A DNA stretch of 64,000 bases from Maribellus maritimus (GTDB lineage: Bacteria; Bacteroidota; Bacteroidia; Bacteroidales; Prolixibacteraceae), in the NCBI RefSeq assembly GCF_022267315.1, contig NZ_JAIKLE010000019.1:1-64000 (forward strand). The letters are read 5' to 3'. The position numbers were made by a program, and so were the translations under genes. A model generated the notes under the pieces. That model was not told the DNA's origin. It did no database searches and was given only the letters and a program-made list of their open reading frames with translations. This document shows, piece after piece, positions 55,342 through 64,000 of the stretch (positions are counted from its first letter, which is position 1; every line of letters starts with the position of its first letter).

Positions 55342-56235
55342 ATGACCGTGCCAAGTAGACATTTAATTTTTAGTGATGAATCAGGCTGGGACAATAGCAA
55401 TAGGTTCGGCAGTTTGGCAATGATTTCAGGAGCATTCCAAGATACTAAAGATTTAAACTTCGAATTAAAAGCTATACTTGATGACAGGAATAAAAAGGAG
55501 GTTCGTTTTAAGGGACTAAAAAACAACCATGCCGTAAGTGTTGCTGAAGAATTCCTGAATATTAGTTTTCAATATTTACTTACGTCAAAAATAAAAGTAC
55601 ATGTATTGGTCTGGGATAAGAAGGATTCAAGACATGATGTTATTGGTCGCTGTGATATCGAAAACCTAAAAAGGATGTACTATAAGAACATGATGGTGAC
55701 AAAGAGGCATTGGAACGTTAACACCACTTGGGAATTTTATCCAGATGAATTTACAGCTATAAATTGGAACGATGATATAATTCGTTACCTTCAAAATACA
55801 ACCATACAAAAAAAAGATTCACATCCTCAACTTTTTGAGGCTTTTGCAGAAACGAAGTTTCCCACTTATACTAACGTCAGGGAGTTGGAATCGAACAAGT
55901 ATGCAATTATACAATTAGCCGATTTATATGCAGGTTTAATTCGCACTTCACGAAGTGAATCTGAAAGATTTGTACCGTGGTATCTATACAAAAAGGCTAC
56001 TGAACAACCGACCCTATTTGACATGGGAGTTTCTCCATCTGTTTCGAATAGCCAATTACCGAAGTTTGAGTTGATGTATCGGTTTAAAAAGAAAGCTGAT
56101 AGTTTAAGTTTAGGGATAAACCTGAATACAAACAAATACTTTGATAAAATTGGTAAAAAGTATAATCTTTTCATTTGGCATTATGAGCCTCAAGGAGATT
56201 ACGATAAAGCACCAACAAAGAAAAAGCAGCAATGA
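55342..56235 (+). CDS. DUF3800-family protein inside the type I operon
   Basis: A 297-residue protein inserted between hsdS and hsdR. The start is the ATG at 55342 (10 nt after hsdS); a TTG at 55324 overlaps hsdS. DUF3800 hallmarks are an N-terminal IFSDESG (D12, E13) and a C-terminal QLADLYAGLI at 191-200; the acidic residues suggest an RNase-H-like metal-dependent nuclease. Its TGA overlaps the hsdR ATG (ATGA), so it is translationally coupled to the restriction subunit. A role in restriction, anti-phage action or operon protection is inferred from placement only. Confidence 0.82.
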   Translation: MTVPSRHLIFSDESGWDNSNRFGSLAMISGAFQDTKDLNFELKAILDDRNKKEVRFKGLKNNHAVSVAEEFLNISFQYLLTSKIKVHVLVWDKKDSRHDVIGRCDIENLKRMYYKNMMVTKRHWNVNTTWEFYPDEFTAINWNDDIIRYLQNTTIQKKDSHPQLFEAFAETKFPTYTNVRELESNKYAIIQLADLYAGLIRTSRSESERFVPWYLYKKATEQPTLFDMGVSPSVSNSQLPKFELMYRFKKKADSLSLGINLNTNKYFDKIGKKYNLFIWHYEPQGDYDKAPTKKKQQ

Positions 56236-59132
56236 ACACCCAACCTGAACAAATATTAGAGAACAGCCTCGTTGCCCAATTGGAACAACTCACCTATAAA
56301 AAGGTGCAAATTCAGGATGAAGCTGACCTGCTTATCAATCTGAAAAAGCAGTTAGAAGTACACAATAAGGTTAGCTTATCCAATAATGATTTTACGCAGA
56401 TACTAAATTACATCAACAAGGGCAACATCTTTGAACGTGCTAAGCTATTGCGTGACCGTGTGCCATATACCAATGATGAAGGGGAAGCAAAAACCATTGA
56501 ACTGATTAACCAGATTCATTGGTGTCAGAACCAGTTTCAGGTTACCCAGCAGGTTACTATGGAAGGTAAATACAAAAACCGTTATGATGTAACCATATTG
56601 ATTAACGGTTTACCATTGGTGCAAATCGAATTAAAAAGACGAGGTTTAGAATTGAAAGAAGCATTTAACCAAACCAACCGATATGAACGTCATTCCTATG
56701 GTGCTGGGTATGGTTTATTCCAATTCATACAGATATTTATTATCAGCAATGGTGTTAACACCAAGTATTACGCAAATAGTCCGTTAAAAGCACGTTCATT
56801 TAAGCAAACATTCTACTGGTCGGATGAAGAAAACAAACTGGTGACGCAATTATCGGAATTCGCTGATATATTTTTAGAACCGTGCCACATCGCAAAAATG
56901 ATTACCAAGTATGTGGTCTTGAATGAATCACAAAAGATTCTGATGGTTTTAAGACCATACCAATACTATGCCGTAGAAGCGATTATAGAGCGTGTAAAGA
57001 CAAGCAGAAAGTACGGTTATATTTGGCACACCACTGGCTCAGGAAAGACACTCACGTCCTTTAAAACGGCTCAAATATTAACAGCAATACCCAAAGTGCA
57101 TAAGGTGGTTTTTGTGGTTGATAGACAGGATTTGGATTACCAGACCATTAAGGAATTTAATGCATTTGCAAAAGGTAGTATTGATGGAACGAATAATACC
57201 GATACGTTGGTAAAACAAATGGTTGGCGATAATCCGTTAATCGTTACAACCATCCAGAAGTTGAATAATGCCATTGTAAAGCAACGCTACTTAAACAAAA
57301 TGGAAGCGTTGAAAGATGAACGTATTGTCTTCATATTTGACGAGTGCCACCGTTCACAGTTTGGTAAAACACATGAAACGATTAAGAATTTCTTCACCAG
57401 TTGCCAGATGTTTGGATTTACTGGAACACCGATATTTGAAGAAAACGCAGGCAGTAACGAGTATGGTAAACGAACTACGAAAACATTATTTGAAAAGTGC
57501 CTGCACAAATACGTGATTACAGATGCGATTCGGGATGAAAACGTATTGAAATTTGCCGTAGAATATATTAGCACCTTTAAAAAGAAAGACCATATACTCG
57601 ACATTGAGGTCGAAGCAATTGATGAAGCTGAAGTAATGAATGCGCCACAACGATTAAACAATATCGTAGATTACATCATTGCCAATCATAACCGAAAAAC
57701 ACACAGCAAGGAGTTTACAGCCATAATGTGTGTGTCATCGGTTAAGACGCTTATTGATTATTACAGCATCTTTTACCAAAAGAAACAGGATGGTGAGCAT
57801 AACCTGAAACTGGCAACAATCTTTTCGTACCAAGCCAATGAAGATGATAAAGATGCCACTGGGTTTATGGATGATGATGAATTTTTGGGTGGTGATGAAT
57901 ATAGCCAAAACTTGGCAGCAGAAGGTAAAGGAAATTATTCTACAGCAAACAATAATCAGCACTCACGTGATGTACTGGAAGAATTTATAGGGCACTACAA
58001 CAAGGAGTTCAATATGAACTTTACGACCAAGGACAGCAAGTCGTTTCACAACTATTACAAAGACATTTCCAAGCGTGTAAAACACAAGCAAATTGATGTT
58101 CTATTGGTGGTGAACATGTTTCTAACTGGATTCGATAGTAAGGCACTTAACACCCTGTACGTGGATAAAAACCTGAAATATCATGGTTTAATTCAAGCAT
58201 ACTCACGCACAAATCGAATTTTAAATGAATTAAAATCACAGGGCAATATTGTTTGTTTCAGAAACCTGAAAGATGCAACAGACCAAGCAATAACTTTATT
58301 TTCCAATAAGGAAGCGATTGAAGAAATAATCATGAAACCTTATGAGGAATATGTTGCTAAATTTAATTTAGCCTTCATTGAACTTTTAAAAATAGCACCC
58401 ACCGTTAATAGCGTAAACGATTTGAAAACCGAAGATGATGAAGCAGAATTCATTAAGGCTTTTCGGGAACTTATGCGAATTAGCAACGTGCTAAAAACCT
58501 TCACTGAATTTAAGTATGATGACCTTTCAATGACAGAACAGTCGTTTGAAGACTATAAAAGCAAATATCTCGACCTATACGATAAAACAAAAGGGGCAGG
58601 TGCAAAAGAAAAGGTATCAATACTGAATGATATTGACTTTGAACTGGAACTGATTCATCGTGACGAAATAAATGTAGCTTATATTTTAAAGCTGCTTGCC
58701 AAGTTGAAGGATGCCACACCTGAAGAACACGACAAACGTAAAAAAGCATTGATTGAACTGGTTTCTGGTAACACTCAATTACGAAGCAAACGTGAACTGA
58801 TTGAGAAGTTCATACACGAAAACCTACCTGAAATTGAGGATTCGGATGATATACCAGAAGAATTCAACAAGTTCTGGGACGAAGAACGGATAAATGCGAT
58901 TAAAGCACTTAGTACAGAAGAAAATCTGGATTTAGAAAAGGTTGAAAAAGTAATTGGTGATTACCTATTTACTGAAAAACTACCGCTACGTGATGAAATT
59001 ATTGGTACGATGAAGACCAGACCCAGATTGAATGAACGTGGCAAAAGTGCTGAACGGGTAACCGATAAAATCCTGAATTTCGTTGAAACATTTATTAGTG
59101 GGATTACTGGAAAGTATGTTGAGGTGGAATGA
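56232..59132 (+). CDS. hsdR: Type I restriction endonuclease subunit HsdR
   Basis: A 966-residue motor nuclease. An N-terminal PD-(D/E)xK nuclease (D119 in RYDVTI; E133 and K135 in QIELK) is followed by the SF2 translocase: TTGSGKT at 267-273, VVDRQDLDYQT, FDECHRSQ with the DECH box at 370-373, FGFTGTPIF, and VVNMFLTGFDSKAL and YSRTNRI for the second RecA lobe. A C-terminal helical domain binds the methylase. It forms the complete R2M2S enzyme with HsdM and HsdS. The gene is intact and ends the operon. Confidence 0.95.
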   Translation: MNTQPEQILENSLVAQLEQLTYKKVQIQDEADLLINLKKQLEVHNKVSLSNNDFTQILNYINKGNIFERAKLLRDRVPYTNDEGEAKTIELINQIHWCQNQFQVTQQVTMEGKYKNRYDVTILINGLPLVQIELKRRGLELKEAFNQTNRYERHSYGAGYGLFQFIQIFIISNGVNTKYYANSPLKARSFKQTFYWSDEENKLVTQLSEFADIFLEPCHIAKMITKYVVLNESQKILMVLRPYQYYAVEAIIERVKTSRKYGYIWHTTGSGKTLTSFKTAQILTAIPKVHKVVFVVDRQDLDYQTIKEFNAFAKGSIDGTNNTDTLVKQMVGDNPLIVTTIQKLNNAIVKQRYLNKMEALKDERIVFIFDECHRSQFGKTHETIKNFFTSCQMFGFTGTPIFEENAGSNEYGKRTTKTLFEKCLHKYVITDAIRDENVLKFAVEYISTFKKKDHILDIEVEAIDEAEVMNAPQRLNNIVDYIIANHNRKTHSKEFTAIMCVSSVKTLIDYYSIFYQKKQDGEHNLKLATIFSYQANEDDKDATGFMDDDEFLGGDEYSQNLAAEGKGNYSTANNNQHSRDVLEEFIGHYNKEFNMNFTTKDSKSFHNYYKDISKRVKHKQIDVLLVVNMFLTGFDSKALNTLYVDKNLKYHGLIQAYSRTNRILNELKSQGNIVCFRNLKDATDQAITLFSNKEAIEEIIMKPYEEYVAKFNLAFIELLKIAPTVNSVNDLKTEDDEAEFIKAFRELMRISNVLKTFTEFKYDDLSMTEQSFEDYKSKYLDLYDKTKGAGAKEKVSILNDIDFELELIHRDEINVAYILKLLAKLKDATPEEHDKRKKALIELVSGNTQLRSKRELIEKFIHENLPEIEDSDDIPEEFNKFWDEERINAIKALSTEENLDLEKVEKVIGDYLFTEKLPLRDEIIGTMKTRPRLNERGKSAERVTDKILNFVETFISGITGKYVEVE

Positions 59133-59291
59133 AAATCCATATACGATAATTAAATGATGAAAGTTAATGATAGAAGGTAGTCAAATGAAAACTGATAATA
59201 ATGTTGTGATAAATAGAGAAACTTATTGGAAAGAGGCTTTGTTTACCAGAGGGAAATTCGGTTATAATAAAAATTGGACGTTCAATATCAA

Positions 59292-59507
59292 TCAAACATC
59301 AACTATCTCTGATAAATTTACTTCTAAAACATCAGCAATCTTCTTTAATGTTAGAATGGTAGGGTTGGTTCTTCCACTTTCAATTCTGCGTAGTGACGAG
59401 TCATCAATGTCAAGTTCAATAGCAAGGTCTATCTGTCTAAGTCCTTTTTTCTCTCTTAATCGTACAATATTTTTACCTATTTTTTTTAAAAAGTCTTCTT
59501 TTTCCAT
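59292..59507 (-). CDS. XRE-family helix-turn-helix regulator
   Basis: 71 residues when started at the ATG at 59507 (a TTG at 59531 would add eight). A single HTH domain: IGKNIVRLREKKGLRQIDLAIELDIDDSSLRRIESGRTNPTILTLKKIADVLEV, the lambda-repressor fold. It is antisense to the end of a possible plus-strand frame and convergent with hsdR. It may control the restriction operon or the mobile element; no operator was identified. Confidence 0.75.
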   Translation of the reverse strand: MEKEDFLKKIGKNIVRLREKKGLRQIDLAIELDIDDSSLRRIESGRTNPTILTLKKIADVLEVNLSEIVDV

Positions 59508-59648
59508 TCGGATTGTATTGTAAATACACAAAATCCGAAATCCTGCTAAATTCTTCAGAGCATATATGTCCTGTCACGATTTGTTTATGTATCTTTATCA
59601 CTCTTTAGTATTGATGAAGGATATGATAAATAAATTCATTCTATTTAT

Positions 59649-60389
59649 ATGAACGAAATAGACCAAATAAAAAAACTTAAAGCACTCTTGGACGAAGGTG
59701 CAATCAATGAAGATGAATTTAATGCACTAAAAAAGAAATTGTTACCAGACGAAGCAGATTCTATAGACGCCACAGATACTGTGAATCATACCGTTAAATT
59801 GGAATCTAAAGATAAGGTAGAAAATAGTGAAAATACATCTTCAAGTTCAACTGAAACATTAAAAAAAGAAAGTGCATCAACAGAATTAAAATCGGGAAAA
59901 AAAAAGAAAATATATTTTAAAGCGTTTAAGGATTATAACAAAATTTTAATTGCTCCACCTGAAATAAATTCAATAGACATTAACAATATTCCCGATGATG
60001 AAATAGATTCAATCAAATCTTTTATCCGTTTAAAACAAATTTGCGCTCCTGAAGAATTTACTAAAGATGAAATTAAAATTGGGAACAAACTCTTTTCAAT
60101 AAAGGAAATAAATAAAATAAATTCCGAAAGAAGAGGGATGAACCACTTAAAAGAGTTATTACTTGCCATGTTTATGGCATGTACTTCTATTGGTTTTTTG
60201 TACATCAGTCCATGTTTCATATTTTTTGCAGCAGGATTAGCTTTTTTAATTTCTCTTGTGACTGCAATTAAAATTTTATTTAAAGACGATGCTACTAAAT
60301 TGGATAAAATATTTTGTTTTATTGTTCTGGGTTTATGTTTAACTGCCATGATGGTCTATTTTACAGGAATAGATAGAACAATGGGATAA
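59649..60389 (+). CDS. SHOCT-domain membrane protein
   Basis: 246 residues. The N-terminus (IKKLKALLDEGAINEDEFNALKKKLL, residues 6-31) is a SHOCT motif, a short oligomerisation module. A low-complexity Ser/Glu/Lys linker (about 40-95) follows, then a globular region, and two hydrophobic segments near the C-terminus (about 177-201 and 215-237). The role is unknown. It is the first of three small cell-envelope genes before the primase. Confidence 0.6.
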   Translation: MNEIDQIKKLKALLDEGAINEDEFNALKKKLLPDEADSIDATDTVNHTVKLESKDKVENSENTSSSSTETLKKESASTELKSGKKKKIYFKAFKDYNKILIAPPEINSIDINNIPDDEIDSIKSFIRLKQICAPEEFTKDEIKIGNKLFSIKEINKINSERRGMNHLKELLLAMFMACTSIGFLYISPCFIFFAAGLAFLISLVTAIKILFKDDATKLDKIFCFIVLGLCLTAMMVYFTGIDRTMG

Positions 60390-60526
60390 AAATTACATAT
60401 TTTCTTTTTGCAATACCCATTTGTAAGTAAGTTAATTCCAAATCATGGAATATAAATATAAAACATCGAAAATTAAATAATGTGACGATTAACAGTATAG
60501 AGGGGAAAAGTGTAGAGTTAATAAAT

Positions 60527-60874
60527 ATGTACAATACAATTAATAAAATTTTATTGTTATGGTTACTACTTGTATTAGTCTATCCAATTTATGCCGTTCA
60601 ATCGAAAACAGTATATAAGTGCAAATATTATGAGATGTATGGGAAAGAATGTATTTCGTGTGGGTTGACAAGGGGATTTAGTGCCTGTTTTAAAGGAAAC
60701 TTTAGTAAAGCACAGTCCTTGAATTCTTTAACTACTTTTCTTTTTTTTACGGTAATTGGTCAAATCATTTTTCGATTCATTATTGCATTCAAGAAAACAA
60801 ATAAGGCATTGATATATATTGATATTGCAATAACCTTAACTGTTGTTTTTACGACTATTATTTTGATTACTTGA
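60527..60874 (+). CDS. DUF2752-family small membrane protein
   Basis: 115 residues from the ATG at 60527 (a GTG at 60482 would add 15). The C-x6-C-x2-CGLTR pattern in CKYYEMYGKECISCGLTRGFSACFKG, followed by a hydrophobic helix, is the DUF2752 signature. Three hydrophobic segments. The biochemical role is unknown. It probably belongs with its neighbours. Confidence 0.6.
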   Translation: MYNTINKILLLWLLLVLVYPIYAVQSKTVYKCKYYEMYGKECISCGLTRGFSACFKGNFSKAQSLNSLTTFLFFTVIGQIIFRFIIAFKKTNKALIYIDIAITLTVVFTTIILIT

Positions 60875-60913
60875 AAATCATAAAATGGTTAGCCTTTGAA
60901 TTATAATATTAAA

Positions 60914-61243
60914 ATGAAAATTATGAGAAGAAATTATACAAAAGTTATTTCAACTGTATTAGTTACTGTCATCTTTTTGGTGATTGGGGGTAGTGTTATT
61001 TCCTGTTCCAATAGTAAAATTACACCTGAAAGTTTAGCACAGGAATGTTGTGATTGTTATCAAGAAATGAAATCAATCCAGAATGAAACAAAAAGGTATC
61101 GAAAACTTGATGAATATTCAACTCTTGTAAAAACTAATTTAATGAAACTCCAAGAACTTGGCGTTAAAAATGATTGGAATAAAGAACAGGTGGAGGATGC
61201 AAGAAAGCGTTTTGACGATATATTAAAAAAGTGTTCAAATTAA
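60914..61243 (+). CDS. Small predicted lipoprotein
   Basis: 109 residues. A hydrophobic signal ends in a lipobox-like VISCSN, so the mature form would be lipidated at Cys. The rest is helical with three Cys (ECCDC) near the N-terminus. Start at the ATG at 60914; another ATG follows at 60923. No family recognised. A terminator lies 11 nt past the stop. Confidence 0.55.
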   Translation: MKIMRRNYTKVISTVLVTVIFLVIGGSVISCSNSKITPESLAQECCDCYQEMKSIQNETKRYRKLDEYSTLVKTNLMKLQELGVKNDWNKEQVEDARKRFDDILKKCSN

Positions 61244-61254
61244 TTTTTGAAAAA

Positions 61255-61284
61255 TGCAGGATACTAATTACCCTGCACTTTTTT
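61255..61284 (+). terminator. Terminator of the small lipoprotein gene
   Basis: TGCAGG - ATACTAATTAC - CCTGCA followed by CTTTTTT. Confidence 0.8.
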
Positions 61285-61316
61285 ATTTGCCCTAAACTAT
61301 ATCATGTTTATAATTC

Positions 61317-63443
61317 TTACTGATTCTGAAGATTGTGAAATAGAATATTCATTTGCCATGTTGTCGTTTCATCATAAATTAAATCAATCACTGGACTTTT
61401 TTGGCTTATGCTATAACAAACGGTTTTTGATTTTCCTTTGCGTTGGATATTATAACCTTTCTCGGACATTAGTTTTCCAATGCTGACTGTGTTAATTCTC
61501 CTGCTGAAATTTTGATATTTATTGATAAGGGTATTAACTAAATCCAAACTTGTAATGTGATACACATCATCCTTATTATTAGGCAATTCAACCATTTCAG
61601 ACAATATCAAATCAATATCTGAATGCTGGATGTAGTCTTCGTAAATAAGTCTGAACTCTGCTTTATTATGCATCTGGAACGAATATTCAAAACCATTTAT
61701 TAATAAGTGATATGCTTCTATAAACATATCAATCAAGTCAACCTGAGCCAGCTTATCATGATGGATTTTTTCGAGTTCAACTGGTATTATTCTACGGTTT
61801 TGTTCCTCTCTAACTACAAACAAATTGTTGCCTGAACCTGCAAAAGAACATCTTCTGTGTACGGTTGATATACGTCTATCGTATTTTCTTCGCATGGTCA
61901 TGTTGCTATCACTCATCATTGATTTAAATGATTTGTCAGATTCATACGTCCTACCATCCATTTCGTCATCGATAATTAAAAGAGATTGTGACATCAGTAC
62001 CTTGAAATCATCATCATAACTAAGTGCATGTTCTTTTCGATAAGAATGTAACTCTTTGGGTAAAGTATAATTGCGAAGCAATGTAGTCTTACCAATACCT
62101 TGCTCTGTTGAAATAAACATTAAAAAGTATTCATTAGAAAATTCATAACCAAGTGCCTGAGCAATAATGCCCACATACCATTTTTTGATGTACTTCAATA
62201 ATATGGTTTTATCAATATTTTTATTTTTTAGCACCATTGAATCCATCCACTTTTCAAATGTACCTTCAGGTTTTCTGTTTTTATATTTTTCAATAAAATC
62301 AACCAGAGGATTGGTAATTTGGATGTACTTTGATTTGATAACTTCTTCGAACCTTGTTCGTGGTATTTCCTTGTCGAAATGCTTTTTCAAGTCGATAAAA
62401 AGGGTGTTGTATTCCAATTCTTCAATGATATTTCCATTAAGTGTTAAGTCTTGAATTAATATATCATTTCGAACACCCTGAGCATTCAAATAGTTAGCAA
62501 TATCATCAGCACTAATCTTATTGCTTTTTTGTTTATCAGCAACAGTATAACCATACTCAGGCAATAACCTCAATGAAGTTCTATAATCGTTTTTGCCTTC
62601 CAGCAATTGCAAAACCTGAAAGTTATTGTAAGGTTTTTCTGGTTTGAATGAAGTTGAGGTTGAAAAGCAAAAAAAGACTTTACTTTCTTTAAAATAATAT
62701 CCTGAATGCTCTGCCAGTGAACCTTTACGCAGTAAATATATTTTTTCATCATCTTCTTTAACCACTTCCCATTCATGTTTTTCTAATACAGGAATGATAT
62801 TAAACTCTTTATTAAAATCGTTGATTGCTGGTTCACTGTAACTGAACTGTTTTTCAGTTTTTGCAGTATTTATGGGAAAGTATCTGGTGAGGCTACGTGC
62901 AGATTCCAATAAAAAAACACGTTCATCTTTTGTTATAATTGGAATTTCGCCTTCAAGGTTAATAAGGTCAAGGTGACCATTGGCAATCTTGTTATTTTTC
63001 AGGCTGGTGCAGAAATATCCACCTTCACCTCTGGTTTCAATTATTACTTCACCTGTAACATCTAATGCTAACTTTTGATTTGCCTCGATTACCGCATCGG
63101 GGCATCTATATATCAGATGAAATCCGTTATTTGGTGTGGTTTGAATCAATAGTCTTTTTAATAATTCATCTGGAATAAGGTCAGAGTATTCAGTCATTAT
63201 AGTTCTTTTTGAATCATTCTTTATATCCACATCAATGATTTCCAGATTTCCACTTATTTTACCTGTGATAATTCCTATCGTACCTTCATTCTTGAAATGT
63301 GAATACCAATAATCTATTGGTGTTATTTCCTTTTGAAATTGTATCCAAGGTTTAAATGGTATCTTTTGCGAACTAACTGGTATGATTGAAAGGTTTAATT
63401 GTTTTGCATCAAGATTTTTGTTTGCTCTCTCATTCGTTTTCAT
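61317..63443 (-). CDS. PrimPol-VapE replication protein of a mobile element
   Basis: A 708-residue fusion of a primase and a helicase. The N-terminal primase-polymerase part has IGIITGKISGNLEIIDVD, with the catalytic D71 and D73, and NGFHLIYRC near 106-114. The C-terminal virulence-associated-E helicase part has the Walker A STEQGIGKT at 445-453, the Walker B LLIIDDEMD at 488-496, RRCSFAGSGN and the arginine-rich NRRIIPVEL. Such proteins replicate integrative elements and satellites. It overlaps the upstream RHH gene by 14 nt. No integrase is in the window; it should lie past the right edge. Confidence 0.8.
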   Translation of the reverse strand: MKTNERANKNLDAKQLNLSIIPVSSQKIPFKPWIQFQKEITPIDYWYSHFKNEGTIGIITGKISGNLEIIDVDIKNDSKRTIMTEYSDLIPDELLKRLLIQTTPNNGFHLIYRCPDAVIEANQKLALDVTGEVIIETRGEGGYFCTSLKNNKIANGHLDLINLEGEIPIITKDERVFLLESARSLTRYFPINTAKTEKQFSYSEPAINDFNKEFNIIPVLEKHEWEVVKEDDEKIYLLRKGSLAEHSGYYFKESKVFFCFSTSTSFKPEKPYNNFQVLQLLEGKNDYRTSLRLLPEYGYTVADKQKSNKISADDIANYLNAQGVRNDILIQDLTLNGNIIEELEYNTLFIDLKKHFDKEIPRTRFEEVIKSKYIQITNPLVDFIEKYKNRKPEGTFEKWMDSMVLKNKNIDKTILLKYIKKWYVGIIAQALGYEFSNEYFLMFISTEQGIGKTTLLRNYTLPKELHSYRKEHALSYDDDFKVLMSQSLLIIDDEMDGRTYESDKSFKSMMSDSNMTMRRKYDRRISTVHRRCSFAGSGNNLFVVREEQNRRIIPVELEKIHHDKLAQVDLIDMFIEAYHLLINGFEYSFQMHNKAEFRLIYEDYIQHSDIDLILSEMVELPNNKDDVYHITSLDLVNTLINKYQNFSRRINTVSIGKLMSEKGYNIQRKGKSKTVCYSISQKSPVIDLIYDETTTWQMNILFHNLQNQ

Positions 63444-63624
63444 TTTGGGTTAAACTTTTTAAATCGCTGTTATTTTTATCGAGAAGATTTTGCTTCAATA
63501 GCCTTCTTATATAGGTTGCTACCTTCAAGAATTCATCTTCTGCTTTTTGTTGAATGAGGTCATAGAAATCCTTTTTCAACGTCAGTGTAAGTTTTACAAC
63601 TTCTTGTTCTTTAGATTTTTTCAT
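63430..63624 (-). CDS. Small ribbon-helix-helix protein
   Basis: 64 residues: VVKLTLTLKKDFYDLIQQKAEDEFLKVATYIRRLLKQNLL is a beta-strand plus two helices, the RHH/CopG fold. It is the first gene of a unit with the PrimPol-VapE protein (14-nt overlap), so it probably regulates element copy number or takes part in mobilisation. A large nested palindrome lies 150-300 bp upstream. Confidence 0.6.
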   Translation of the reverse strand: MKKSKEQEVVKLTLTLKKDFYDLIQQKAEDEFLKVATYIRRLLKQNLLDKNNSDLKSLTQNENE

Positions 63625-63777
63625 GCTTTTAAATTTTATAATCTTTATTATTTTTTTTGCACCATTGAGGTACAGTCAATAATAAATACGTGAGAAAAAA
63701 GCAAAAGCAAGGCAAAAGCCATTTTTACACGAAAAAAACTTTCAATACACTAATCTTTTTATCCTTTTTTTGGTAGT

Positions 63778-63921
63778 AGGGTGGACAAGGTACAAGATGA
63801 AATACCCTTTTTGATAGAAATTAGAGACAGTGACAGTAGGATTTTAGTACACTGAATTTTCACTGTCACTGTTTCGTATATGTTTCAAAATATACCTTTT
63901 AACTTGTACCCTGTCCACCTT
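63778..63921. repeat. 144-bp symmetric nested palindrome, candidate element origin
   Basis: Outer arms at 63778-63796 and 63903-63921 match 17 of 19 (AGGGTGGACAAGGTACAAG and its near complement). Inner arms at 63827-63837 and 63862-63872 pair perfectly over 11 bp and are part of a tandem hexamer (GACAGTGACAGT). The two gaps between outer and inner arms are both exactly 30 nt and the centre is 24 nt. GACAAGG recurs at the window end (63994-64000). The rest of 63625-64000 is AT-rich without a gene. The place beside a replication module suggests an origin or resolution site. Confidence 0.5.
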
Positions 63922-64000
63922 AAAAAAAAGATAAAGATTATTGAAAAGTAGAAAGGTTTGTAAAGGGACTAATCCATACCGTCAAAAAACTGTGACAAGG

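Noticed and set aside
59167-59523. 118-codon plus frame across the XRE gene
   Set aside because: The second half is antisense to the XRE regulator. Only the first 35 codons (ending near GKFGYNKN) look coding-like and may be a remnant of a lost small gene.

Overview
The window reads as a Bacteroidota chromosome, most likely a member of the Marinilabiliales/Prolixibacteraceae type. The evidence is a type IX secretion (T9SS) C-terminal sorting domain, several TAnnTTTG-type -7 promoter boxes, secreted DUF1080, GH9 and amidohydrolase proteins, and DapL-type lysine synthesis. This placement is inferred from gene content and was not searched. No rRNA, tRNA, insertion sequence or CRISPR array was seen.

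Layout. 1-7406 (minus): two tandem paralogous secreted beta-helix/cadherin-like/LamG proteins; the first runs off the left edge, the second is complete and ends in a T9SS sorting domain. 8136-10509: two different class II fructose-bisphosphate aldolases, divergently transcribed. 10707-15412 (minus): a Tat-exported Gfo/Idh/MocA oxidoreductase followed by a HEAT-repeat protein with two DUF1080 domains, plausibly a 3-keto-sugar glycan unit. 15658-17222 (minus): lipA-lipB. 17349-20962 (plus): TPR protein, EamA transporter, ruvC and a small membrane protein. Then rpsP, rimM, a thioesterase, a GIN-domain protein and two secreted amidohydrolase-fold proteins. 28348-30026: a Sua5-family tRNA-modification enzyme and a GT4 glycosyltransferase. 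30106-33709: lysA and dapF facing dapL; dapF has Ser at both catalytic Cys positions. 33754-47356: CocE hydrolase, aminotransferase, alanine dehydrogenase, Kv-type channel with a zinc ribbon, thyA-folA, M14 peptidase, pyrophosphatase, Tat aldo/keto reductase and GH9 glucanase.

From about 47.4 kb to the right edge the DNA is visibly more AT-rich and the gene content becomes accessory. It holds a RES-domain gene, an AlbA_2 (Schlafen-fold) gene and an unknown gene in a tight operon; a nuclease-helicase protein of the Schlafen group-3 helicase type; a complete type I restriction-modification operon (hsdM-hsdS-DUF3800-hsdR) in which a DUF3800 gene sits translationally coupled to hsdR; an XRE regulator; three small membrane or lipoprotein genes; and a PrimPol-VapE replication protein with a ribbon-helix-helix partner beside a 144-bp nested palindrome. 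This looks like a defence island on an integrated mobile element whose right end, and probably its integrase, lie beyond the window.

The best candidates for something undescribed are the RES/AlbA_2/unknown trio, the DUF3800 insertion in the type I system, and the palindrome next to the replication module. Several starts were moved to internal ATGs on the basis of signal peptides, promoters or gene junctions (7406, 14105, 20127, 22891, 37844, 41555, 54111, 55342, 59507, 60527, 60914).
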